The position numbers were made by a program, and so were the translations under genes. Below the pieces are notes generated by a model that did no database searches, was not told the DNA's origin, and saw only the letters and a list, made by a program, of their open reading frames with translations. Of a DNA stretch of 7,034 bases, positions 1-6,511 are shown one piece after another (position 1 is the stretch's first letter; every line of letters begins with the position of its first letter). Origin of the DNA: Hydrogenophilales bacterium RIFOXYD1_FULL_62_11 (GTDB lineage Bacteria > Pseudomonadota > Gammaproteobacteria > Burkholderiales > Thiobacillaceae); assembly GCA_001802655.1 (NCBI GenBank), contig MGZO01000034.1, forward strand, positions 1-7,034. Direction: 5' to 3'.

Positions 1-702
1 GGTGGCGGCCAGCCACGCGGTATAAAAATCCAGTGCTTCGGGACGACTGAACAGTTCGTCTGCCAGCGGGGCCAGATTGTCGGCAAACAGCACTTTCTTG
101 ACCAAACCCGCCATGAAAATCAGCGCGCCCAGTTTGAGCTGGGACGCCTTGAGCGGCTGCAGGTTTTCCAGCTGCTCGACCAGTTCGGAAGCACGCAGGA
201 TGGGGCCGGCAATCATGTGCGGAAAAAAAGTCACATACAGCCACCAGGCGCGGAAGGAAATGCGGTGCGTCCATTCGCCGCGATAGACGTCGATCATGAC
301 CGACAGCATGTGAAAGGTGTAGAAGCTGATGCCCAGTGGCAACGCCCAGTGGCTCCAGGCGGGCGGCGCGCCGAACAGCGGCATGTCGAGCCAGGCGCTC
401 AAACCCAGCAGGCTTTCCAACGCCATGCCGAGATATTTGACGACGCCCAGAAAGCCCAGGTTCAGCACCAGCCCGAAAGTCAGCAGGCGCTTGCTGCGGG
501 TGGCCGTCAGGCCCGAATAGATCAGATAGTTGAGGCTGACCGATACCGCCAGCAGGATCAGGTAGACCGGTTTCCACGATGCATAAAAAATCAGGCTGCC
601 CACCAGTATCACCGCGGCGCGATCGCGGTAGCTGCGCGCACCTGCGTAAAAAAACAGCAGCACCGCAAAGAACAGCAGGAAGGAAGGCGAGCTGAACACC
701 AT
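1..702 (-). CDS. MBOAT family O-acyltransferase, AlgI-like (3' part missing)
   Basis: The first 234 residues of a polytopic membrane acyltransferase; the C-terminal half lies beyond the left edge. It begins MVFSSPSFLLFFAVLLFFY, the usual AlgI-type N-terminal span, followed by further spans near 31-62 and 73-95. The family signatures LPLGISFYTFHML and IDVYRG (121-142), then FFPHMIAGPILRASEL (159-174) and GLVKKVLFADNLA (199-211), are clear. His131 and His161 stand where alginate AlgI has Gln. The catalytic His, in the RWHITLS-type motif further on, is not in the window, so activity cannot be judged. The protein would pass acyl groups (often acetyl) from a cytoplasmic donor across the membrane to the exported glycan, with the SGNH-like protein next door. 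ATG 702 follows the previous stop by three bases and has an AGGGGTG ribosome site ending nine bases upstream, inside the end of the upstream gene. Confidence 0.93.
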   Translation of the reverse strand, partial: MVFSSPSFLLFFAVLLFFYAGARSYRDRAAVILVGSLIFYASWKPVYLILLAVSVSLNYLIYSGLTATRSKRLLTFGLVLNLGFLGVVKYLGMALESLLGLSAWLDMPLFGAPPAWSHWALPLGISFYTFHMLSVMIDVYRGEWTHRISFRAWWLYVTFFPHMIAGPILRASELVEQLENLQPLKASQLKLGALIFMAGLVKKVLFADNLAPLADELFSRPEALDFYTAWLAAT

Positions 703-705
703 GAT

Positions 706-1695
706 CTATTTCACCCCTGACGCGCGCAACTGACGCCCCACCTCCGCGCTGTAGCGTTGCGCACCCGCATCACGCAAATGGCCGGCGTTGATGAAGTCAG
801 CCGGCACAAAGCCGGTCGGCGCGGGCAACACCGTCACCCCGCGCTGTTGCAGTCGGGCAAGCAGGGCACGGTAGGGTGCAGCGGTAGCGCCGACATCATA
901 GAAAGCCGACTCGCGGTCGCGCAGCGGCGGAATGGTGACGAAGACGCGCACCCCCTGCGCCTGCAGACGGTCCAGCATGCGCCACAAATAATCGAGGGTG
1001 ACCGGGGCGGGCGGCTGGTGGGCCGCACGCTCCTGCTGCGCGACCTGTGCCTGGTCCTGTGCCGCGCCGAAGCCCGCGCGGTAGCCCAGGTGCGCTGCTG
1101 CAGCGCCCCCCACCGGATCGATCTGCCGGGTGCTGGCGGCGACAAGGCGCAGCGCTTTTTCCGGCTCGCGCAGTTGCCGCAGGTTGCCGCTGTAGGACCA
1201 CAGGCGCACCACGCTGCCCAGCCAGTCCTGATAGCGCCCGGCTTGCCAGAGCGCGTCGCGGTCGGCAAAAAAACTCACATACCCCAGCGAATTGTCGTCC
1301 TGTAACGCGCTTTCATCCAGCCCCAGCACCACCGTATGGATGCCGCGGGAACCCAGCAAGCCCCGGGCGTTCAGTCGTTCGACCATGCCGTGCCAGGTCA
1401 GCACGTTGGTGCCCGGCAACCCGAGGTTGAAGCTGGTGGCAGCCGGTTGACCCAGAACACGGCTGACCGTGCGCGGGTCGATGCCATTATCGGTCCGGCT
1501 GTTGCCAATGAAGAGGACGTGCGGCGGCCGGGTTTCGACGAACTGCAGCTTGTCCACCGCGCGCCCCACCGCGAACACCGAACGATAGCGTAGCAGCACA
1601 GCTTCGCTGTGGAGCGCGAGTTCCACCCCGAGCAGAAGCAGTACGGCAAACCAGAACGATCGCCCCAGACCGGGCGGCAAACTCAATCCAGCCAC
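706..1695 (-). CDS. SGNH-hydrolase-like protein, membrane-anchored, probable MBOAT partner
   Basis: A 329-residue protein with one N-terminal hydrophobic segment (about residues 13-30, FWFAVLLLLGVELALHS), placing the rest in the periplasm. The SGNH fold is suggested by VLFIGNSRTDNGIDP (60-74), where Ser66 is the expected nucleophile, SFNLGLPGTN (88-97) as the glycine block, VFVTIPPLRDRE (251-262), and the C-terminal ADFINAGHLRDAGAQRYS (299-316) with His306. In classical DxxH the third base upstream of this His is Asp; here it is Asn303, with Asp300 nearby. Residues 195-232 are an Ala/Gln-rich insert of uncertain role. It sits three bases before the MBOAT gene. SGNH-like proteins of the AlgJ/AlgX, PatB and DltD kinds work with MBOAT proteins to move acyl groups onto exported polymers, so it is likely the periplasmic transfer partner. 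The GTG 1695 start has an AGG eight bases upstream and leaves nine bases after the O-ligase stop. It could instead be an esterase. Confidence 0.8.
   Translation of the reverse strand: MAGLSLPPGLGRSFWFAVLLLLGVELALHSEAVLLRYRSVFAVGRAVDKLQFVETRPPHVLFIGNSRTDNGIDPRTVSRVLGQPAATSFNLGLPGTNVLTWHGMVERLNARGLLGSRGIHTVVLGLDESALQDDNSLGYVSFFADRDALWQAGRYQDWLGSVVRLWSYSGNLRQLREPEKALRLVAASTRQIDPVGGAAAAHLGYRAGFGAAQDQAQVAQQERAAHQPPAPVTLDYLWRMLDRLQAQGVRVFVTIPPLRDRESAFYDVGATAAPYRALLARLQQRGVTVLPAPTGFVPADFINAGHLRDAGAQRYSAEVGRQLRASGVK
712..718 (-). promoter_or_regulatory. Shine-Dalgarno site for the MBOAT gene
   Basis: On the minus strand this reads AGGGGTG, with nine bases between its last G and ATG 702. It is the strongest ribosome-binding sequence I see at any junction in the window and fixes the MBOAT start. 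It overlaps the last codons of the SGNH-like gene. Confidence 0.6.
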
Positions 1696-1704
1696 GATGC
1701 GTGC

Positions 1705-3003
1705 CTATCGATTAAAGGGCCGGGGGACGGCTTCGGGCACATTGCCAAAACGAGCAAGCGGGACCACCTGCTTCTCCAGCAACCCGGTGAATTTGGCGGC
1801 CAGCACCAGAATGATCATCAGGTGATAGGGCAGGTCAAAGTAGCTCATGCCAAGGAAGGTGCCGCCTGCGGCATAGCCGATGAGGCTGACCTGGATCATC
1901 GCCGCCAGATCGGCCGCCCATTTCCGCTCCGGATCGTTCTTGCATCGCTTGATGATCTGCTGCGCGCGGATCCAGGCCAAAAGCCCCAGCAGCATGAACA
2001 AGGCAAACCCGATAAAACCGTGCTCGCCCATCTGCTCGAAATAGATGCTGTGCACGTCGCGCACGTTCCACGGGTCGGGCGCATATTGGCGGAAGGTGGG
2101 TCCCTGAAATGTCTCGAAGCCGCCGCCCGCGATGCGGTCTTTCGCCAGATTGAACGCGGTATGCCAGGCATTGAAGCGTCCCTGGGTCGACTGGTCCTGC
2201 TCGTAGGTGTTAATCGTGTTCATGCGGTCGTACCAGGACTGCGGCATCACCGACGCCATGATCAACACCGCAATCCCCATGTACAAACCGGTGATGATCT
2301 TGTTGCGACTTTTCAGCCACAAAAACAAGCCCATCGCCACCATCGCCACCAGGCCGCCGCGCGACTGGCTGCCGATGGCGGCCACCCCGGTCAGCACCAT
2401 GGCGCTGGCAAGACCCATTTTGAACAAATGACGGGTTTCTTGAAGGTGCAGATAACGGATCAGCGGAATCGTCATCACCAGCGCCAGCGCCAATTCGTTA
2501 TTGCCCGCGATGAAAGTGCCCGTCGGTCCCTGCACCCGGTAGGCACCCCCATTGATGATGGTAAAAATTCCGCCCTTGACGCCATAAAATCCGAATGACA
2601 GCGCAATAACCCAGACCAGCCAATGCAGTTTCTGGCGATCGGTAATGATGAGTGCGGTCAGGAACACCATCAGCTGGATTTTCCACACCTTGTCCCATTG
2701 CACCCATGCCAGGTCCGGATAAAACGCAAAGAAAGTGGTAATCAACATCCACCCGACAAAGACCAGCAAGACGATGGTCTCGCGCGTCCACGGCATCACT
2801 TTCTTTTCCTTGGACGCCATGAAAGCGACGATAGTCACCAATCCGACGATCATCGAAAACGGCAGGCCATAGGCAAAACCCCACGCCAGCCGGTGCGGGT
2901 TCATGTAGCCCAGCCAGGACCACAGCAGGATCCCCAGCCAGGGACGCTTGAATATAAACGGCAGCAGGCCGAAGATGACTGCGGTGATGAATAGGTCTCT
3001 CAT
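1705..3003 (-). CDS. O-antigen ligase/Wzy-like polymerase, exosortase A-associated O-glycosylation ligase type
   Basis: A 432-residue inner-membrane protein with about ten to twelve hydrophobic segments, starting MRDLFITAVIFGLLPFIF and WLGILLWSWLGYMNPHR (N-terminal two spans). The Wzy/WaaL signature region includes VQGPTGTFIAGNNELAL (157-173), GSQSRGGLVAMVAMG (211-225), then the large periplasmic loop with TQGRFNAWHTAFNLAKDR (273-290), GGGFETF (293-299) and DVHSIYFEQMGEHGFIGF (316-333). His318 lies at the position of the conserved loop histidine of O-antigen ligases. The GYMNPHRLAWGFAY and FDLPYHLMIIL phrases match, from memory, the exosortase A-associated putative O-glycosylation ligase family; this subfamily marker is the strongest pointer to an XrtA-type locus. 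It would polymerise undecaprenyl-linked repeats or transfer glycan to an acceptor on the outer face of the membrane. The ATG at 3003 overlaps the CapK-like stop by four bases and has only a weak GAAG upstream, suggesting coupled translation. G+C is lower here than in the flanking soluble genes. Confidence 0.92.
   Translation of the reverse strand: MRDLFITAVIFGLLPFIFKRPWLGILLWSWLGYMNPHRLAWGFAYGLPFSMIVGLVTIVAFMASKEKKVMPWTRETIVLLVFVGWMLITTFFAFYPDLAWVQWDKVWKIQLMVFLTALIITDRQKLHWLVWVIALSFGFYGVKGGIFTIINGGAYRVQGPTGTFIAGNNELALALVMTIPLIRYLHLQETRHLFKMGLASAMVLTGVAAIGSQSRGGLVAMVAMGLFLWLKSRNKIITGLYMGIAVLIMASVMPQSWYDRMNTINTYEQDQSTQGRFNAWHTAFNLAKDRIAGGGFETFQGPTFRQYAPDPWNVRDVHSIYFEQMGEHGFIGFALFMLLGLLAWIRAQQIIKRCKNDPERKWAADLAAMIQVSLIGYAAGGTFLGMSYFDLPYHLMIILVLAAKFTGLLEKQVVPLARFGNVPEAVPRPFNR
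3000..3003 (-). other. ATGA stop/start overlap, CapK-like gene to O-ligase gene
   Basis: The CapK-like TGA and the O-ligase ATG overlap as ATGA, with just a weak GAAG four bases before the start. Coupled translation is the likely way this membrane protein is expressed (inference). Confidence 0.8.
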
Positions 3004-4391
3004 GCGGCTTCAGCTTTCTGCGCCAGCATGCCGGGAAGCGGCACGTGGCTGACAACATAACGGTGTTTGCCCGAGGCTTCGGGGGCGATCGCATCCTGCA
3101 GTTTCAACTCCACTGCCAGCGACGACCCCAGCCGCGCACGCAGGCCTTCGGTCACGGCTTCGCGCGCAGCGTCATTCCAGCGCACATCCGGCACCACCTG
3201 CACTTCCAGACGGTCCAGCGCGTGCTGGACCAATTTGAACTGGCCTACGCCGGGAACCGCGCGCAGCACATAAATCACCGCCAGCGCATGCATGATGCGG
3301 CCATCGGCGGCGACGATGAAGTCGGTCTGCCGCCCGACCACCGCATCGAGCACCGCAAGGCTGCGGCCGCCGGGGTCGCTTCGGGCTGAACGTCGCACCA
3401 CATCGCCGGTGCGATAGCGGATAAACGGCTGCGCTTCGGACACCAGACTGGTAATCACGGCTTCGCCTTCCTCGCCGTCCGCCACCGGCTGTCCGGCGGC
3501 ATCGAGCACTTCGATCAGGTGGGTTTCGCTCATTTGCAGCAGCACGCCGTCGGGCGACTCCAGCGCCATCAGCCCGGCATCGCGCGCGCCGTATTCCACC
3601 GACACGGCTGCCCCGAACATGCGTTCGATCAGTTCGCGCTGGTGCGGAAACAGCGGCTCGCCGGTGGCGCTGACCACCCGTAGCGCGGGCAGCCTGAGCG
3701 CGACTCCGCGCGCCTCGGCGTGCGCCGCCAGCAAGGCCAGACTGCTGGCATAGCCGTAAATGGCCAGCGGGTTCCACGCCTGCAGCGCGCCCAGGTATTC
3801 ATCCATCCGCGCGGGCGACATCTCGAAAGCATTCAGCAACAGCTGGTTGACCAGGCGGTCGCGCACCGTCTTGATGCGGTCGGTCTTGTTCAGTTCTACC
3901 GGCGCGCCCCACAGGTAGACCTCGCGCGCGCCCGGCTCAACGCCCCACCAGCGGCGTGCGCGCAGGCGCCCGGCCGCATCGGCTGCCTGTCGGGCGCGGC
4001 CGAAGTAGAAAATCAGCGGCTCGCCGCTGGACCCGCCGGTGGTATACCTGAACACGCCGCCCGGTACGCCGCGCCAGACCAGCTGCTCAACGTGGTCGCG
4101 CGCATCGCGCTTGTTCATCGTCGGCAGCAATGCCAGATCCGCCAGCGTGACCGCGCCTGCCTGCACCCGGCCAGCCAGCTCCGCCTCGCGCAGGCGCGCG
4201 GCATGCCAGGGGCTATGCAGCAAGGCGGTGTGCAGCAGCTGATTGAGGCGCAAGGTCTGTTCGGCCTGCATCGCTTCGGGCGACAGCCATTGGCTGCGCT
4301 CCAGTCCGGCCAGCACAGCAAAAGTCGGCCGTTTCATCACGGCCTCCTGCGCGCGAAACACCGTGCGGGCAAACCAGGCTGGAACGCTCAT
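3000..4391 (-). CDS. CapK/PaaK-like adenylate-forming enzyme (phenylacetate-CoA ligase family)
   Basis: A 463-residue protein of the ANL-type family that includes phenylacetate-CoA ligase and CapK proteins of capsule loci. Such enzymes activate a carboxylate with ATP as an acyl-adenylate and may pass it to CoA or another thiol. Seen directly: ERSQWLSPEAMQ near the N-terminus (31-42), typical of the CapK branch; the glycine-rich phosphate loop YTTGGSSGEP (116-125); VVSATGEPLFPHQ (239-251); YGARDAG (267-273) where the adenylation motif normally has Tyr-Gly-x-x-Glu; IRYRTGDVV (324-332) with the ribose-binding Asp330; VVGRQTDFI (351-359); and a C-terminal SGKHRYVV (440-447) whose Lys442 fits the mobile-domain lysine. 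All main motifs survive, so it is probably active, though Asp271 replaces the usual Glu. ATG 4391 is chosen because it overlaps the sulfotransferase stop as ATGA; an in-frame ATG at 4442 would overlap that gene by 55 bases. Its substrate is unknown; by context it may supply an acyl or amino-acyl decoration for the glycan. Confidence 0.88.
   Translation of the reverse strand: MSVPAWFARTVFRAQEAVMKRPTFAVLAGLERSQWLSPEAMQAEQTLRLNQLLHTALLHSPWHAARLREAELAGRVQAGAVTLADLALLPTMNKRDARDHVEQLVWRGVPGGVFRYTTGGSSGEPLIFYFGRARQAADAAGRLRARRWWGVEPGAREVYLWGAPVELNKTDRIKTVRDRLVNQLLLNAFEMSPARMDEYLGALQAWNPLAIYGYASSLALLAAHAEARGVALRLPALRVVSATGEPLFPHQRELIERMFGAAVSVEYGARDAGLMALESPDGVLLQMSETHLIEVLDAAGQPVADGEEGEAVITSLVSEAQPFIRYRTGDVVRRSARSDPGGRSLAVLDAVVGRQTDFIVAADGRIMHALAVIYVLRAVPGVGQFKLVQHALDRLEVQVVPDVRWNDAAREAVTEGLRARLGSSLAVELKLQDAIAPEASGKHRYVVSHVPLPGMLAQKAEAA
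4388..4391 (-). other. ATGA stop/start overlap, sulfotransferase to CapK-like gene
   Basis: The sulfotransferase TGA and the CapK-like ATG overlap as ATGA. Only a weak GAAAG lies upstream of the start. This decides the CapK-like start at 4391 over the longer in-frame ATG at 4442. Confidence 0.8.
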
Positions 4392-5248
4392 GCCGGCTTT
4401 CGCGCAGGCAACGCCGCGAAGCGCGCCAGCAATTCGTCGCACAATGCCGTTACCGCAGGCGCGATGTCGGGCGGACGCCTGCGTTTCACCGAATGCGCGT
4501 GAATGCGGCGGGCCTTGGCGGCATTGAACCCGGGCAACCCCAGGAAGGCATATACCGCAGCGACTTCACGCATCGGCTGCTGCACCAGATTCTCGTAAAA
4601 CACCACGCGTACGCGCGGATCGGCCGCCAGTTGCTGCTCGAAAAACAGCACATTGCGGTAGAACCACATGATGGCTGCGCCTTCGGCTTCACTCGCGTCC
4701 GGGTGGTACAGGGCGGCGAGCAGTTCGCGGGTGGCGGCCGACATCCCGCGCCCGCGCCAGTCATCGGCGTCGCCTTCGGCCAGGCGCTGCCACTGCGGCA
4801 CAAAGTTGCCAAATGACTTGACCGCCGAGTTCACGCTGTCGCCCCAGTCGCGCACCACCCACAGGGTGTGCGCCGGCGTGAACGTCTCCATCAAGGATTT
4901 GATGCGATCCAGTTCACACAGCGCCTTCACCACAAACACCGGCGCCGGACACTGCCGGGCGAGTTGCCGGATCACAGCCAGGTCACGCATTTCATAGCGC
5001 TCGAACGCACGCGCATCGGTCTCGTGAAAAACCTGGGTCGAGGCGCTGGCATCCAGCACGTCCATCAGCAGATTGGTCCCGGAGCGCTGCATGCCGGCAA
5101 CGAAGACATGTTGCGCCAGTCGGCGCGGCAATACACGCTGCCGCCAGGCCTTGGCTTTTCGCCACAGCGTGTGCCGCAGGCGCAGCGACAGGCTGCGGGC
5201 ATCGTGGCCGGTAGCCGGTTGAAACGAAGCGCGCGGGGTCGCGGTCAT
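4388..5248 (-). CDS. P-loop (PAPS-dependent) sulfotransferase family protein
   Basis: A 286-residue protein of the size usual for bacterial single-domain sulfotransferases, which move a sulfuryl group from PAPS to a hydroxyl or amino group. Seen directly: the 5'-phosphosulfate loop VFVAGMQRSGTNLLMD (residues 48-63, core RSGT at 55-58); a mid-region strand VFVVKALCELDR (104-115); and the 3'-phosphate-binding region WVVRDWGDSVNSAVKSFG (130-147), with Arg133 and Ser138 in the expected R-X4-S arrangement. VRVVFYENLVQQP (213-225) matches the 'YEDL..dP' strand common to the family, followed by the usual helix and FLGLPG. There is no signal peptide or membrane span. Residues 20-46 are strongly basic and could sit on the membrane surface. 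The start is set at ATG 5248 because it overlaps the upstream stop as ATGA; the open frame extends to 5467 but lies inside the glycosyltransferase and reads as arginine-rich shadow. A glycan target is inferred from context; an O-sulfated small molecule or lipid is possible. Confidence 0.9.
   Translation of the reverse strand: MTATPRASFQPATGHDARSLSLRLRHTLWRKAKAWRQRVLPRRLAQHVFVAGMQRSGTNLLMDVLDASASTQVFHETDARAFERYEMRDLAVIRQLARQCPAPVFVVKALCELDRIKSLMETFTPAHTLWVVRDWGDSVNSAVKSFGNFVPQWQRLAEGDADDWRGRGMSAATRELLAALYHPDASEAEGAAIMWFYRNVLFFEQQLAADPRVRVVFYENLVQQPMREVAAVYAFLGLPGFNAAKARRIHAHSVKRRRPPDIAPAVTALCDELLARFAALPARKPA
5245..5248 (-). other. ATGA stop/start overlap, glycosyltransferase to sulfotransferase
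   Basis: The TGA ending the glycosyltransferase and the ATG opening the sulfotransferase share bases. No purine-rich ribosome site stands in the 20 bases before this ATG, so initiation probably depends on ribosomes finishing the upstream gene (inference). Confidence 0.8.
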
Positions 5249-6510
5249 GATTTGGCTGCTACCGTCGGTTGCGGCACAGCATCCGGTTTCGCCAGCATGG
5301 GTGCGAACGCGTGCAGCAACTGCGCCACCCGCTTGTCCCATTGATTGGCCTCGGCATACGCGAGGATCGCGGCGCGATCCCATGGCTTGTCCAGCGCGCT
5401 GTCGAGGGCGGCGGTCAGGGCGGCGGCATCGCCGAACGGCACGATGCTGCCGAGTTCGGCCCGACACACCACTTCGGCATTGCCACCGACATCGGTGGCG
5501 ACGACCGGCAGGCCGCAGGCCATCGCTTCAAGAAACACGTTCGCCCAGCCTTCGTTGCGCGTGGACAGCCCGAACACGTCCGCTGCCGACAACGGCCATT
5601 TGAGGTCGTCCGGTGCCACCGCGCCGAGAAAATGCACCCGCCTGGCCAGCCCCAACCGCGCGACCTGGGCCTCCAGTTCGGGGCGCATGTCCCCTTCCGG
5701 ACTGCCGCCACCGACAATGAGGTAGTGCAAAGCGGGATGGTTCGCCAGCAATGCAGGCAGGCAATCGATCACGCGGTGCATGCCCTTGCGCTCGACCAAC
5801 CCACCCACCGAAATCAGCACCTGCGCATCCGCTGGCAAATTGAAACGCGCACGCGCTTCCATCCGGTCGACCGGGTGGAAGCGCGTCACATCGACGCCGT
5901 TGCCGACAACTTCGGTACGCTCGGCCGGCGTACCCAGCTCCAGCGCCAGCCGCCGCAGCGAATCCGATACGGCGAACACCCGCGTCGCGCCACGCAAGGC
6001 ACGCACCAGACGCGGGCGCAACGCCGGATTGCGACTGTGCGGCACTTCAGTGCCACGCAACGTGACCGTCACCGGCAGACCGAGCCAGCGCCCGAGCCGG
6101 GTAGCGGCTTCGCCGTCGGGATAGGCAAAATGCGCGTCGATCAGGCCCGCACCCTGCTGTTTCAGTCGCCGCAACAACCAGAAGCTGCAACATGCCATCG
6201 ACCAGCCATCGAGCCCGCGCAGCACGCCGGGAATCGCCAAAAAACGCGGGTGGTAGACGCGGATGCCCTGTTGCATTTCAAGCGCAGGGGCAGCGGGGCG
6301 ATAGCCGGGGCGCCAACGGCGTATCAGCGCCTGGCCTGGAAACCAGGGCTGCGGCGACACGACCGCAAGCGGCCGTTGCTGCGCGACGCGGAACATGCGC
6401 TCGCGAATGAACAAGCCTGCACCCGGCCGCACGACGCTGGGAAACAAGGCACTGAACACGACCAGATCGATGCGATCCGGTTCAGCCCGCACCACGCTGG
6501 CGGTCGCCAC
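5245..6510 (-). CDS. Glycosyltransferase family 4 (GT-B)
   Basis: A complete glycosyltransferase of 421 residues if it starts at GTG 6510, acting in the cytoplasm on a lipid-linked sugar acceptor. The N-terminal domain begins LVVFSALFPS (residues 16-25), followed by GAGLFIRERMFR and SPQPWFPGQ, wording typical of N-terminal GT4 domains in exopolysaccharide loci. DAHFAYPDG (125-133) and TLRGTEVP (150-157) lie in the acceptor domain. The C-terminal domain has GNGVDVTRFHP (203-213), VGGLVERKG (235-243) with the conserved basic pair, YLIVGGGSPEG (263-273), and a canonical E-X7-E (E320, E328) within NEGWANVFLEAMACGLPVV, followed by TDVGGNAEVV. Donor and acceptor sugars cannot be read. The start is uncertain. 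GTG 6510 lies one base after the stop of the preceding gene but has no well-placed ribosome site. TTG 6519 has AAGGG eight bases upstream and would add three residues. GTG 6495 or 6492 are shorter options. The stop overlaps the sulfotransferase start by four bases (ATGA). Confidence 0.93.
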   Translation of the reverse strand: MATASVVRAEPDRIDLVVFSALFPSVVRPGAGLFIRERMFRVAQQRPLAVVSPQPWFPGQALIRRWRPGYRPAAPALEMQQGIRVYHPRFLAIPGVLRGLDGWSMACCSFWLLRRLKQQGAGLIDAHFAYPDGEAATRLGRWLGLPVTVTLRGTEVPHSRNPALRPRLVRALRGATRVFAVSDSLRRLALELGTPAERTEVVGNGVDVTRFHPVDRMEARARFNLPADAQVLISVGGLVERKGMHRVIDCLPALLANHPALHYLIVGGGSPEGDMRPELEAQVARLGLARRVHFLGAVAPDDLKWPLSAADVFGLSTRNEGWANVFLEAMACGLPVVATDVGGNAEVVCRAELGSIVPFGDAAALTAALDSALDKPWDRAAILAYAEANQWDKRVAQLLHAFAPMLAKPDAVPQPTVAAKS

Positions 6511-6511
6511 G

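Noticed and set aside
1..702. His in place of Gln at MBOAT residues 131 and 161 as an unusual change
   Set aside because: To my knowledge, His at these places is common in MBOAT proteins of other polysaccharide loci, so it is not notable without alignment.
217..720. Plus-strand open frame of 167 codons opposite the MBOAT gene
   Set aside because: Low-complexity Gln/Arg/His translation; the opposite strand shows clear MBOAT signatures throughout.
1609..2598. Plus-strand open frame of 329 codons opposite the O-ligase and the SGNH-like gene start
   Set aside because: It spans a gene junction on the other strand, is His/Gln-rich, and shows no domain; it mirrors the codon pattern of the membrane protein gene.
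4392..4442. N-terminal extension of the CapK-like gene to ATG 4442
   Set aside because: It would lie wholly inside the sulfotransferase gene; ATG 4391 in an ATGA overlap fits the neighbouring junctions.
3720..4502. Plus-strand open frame of 260 codons opposite the CapK-like gene
   Set aside because: No motifs, Arg/Gln-rich, and it crosses the ATGA junction of two well-supported genes.
5249..5467. N-terminal extension of the sulfotransferase to an in-frame ATG at 5467
   Set aside because: The extra 73 residues read as Arg-rich shadow of the glycosyltransferase C-terminus; ATG 5248 gives a normal-length protein.
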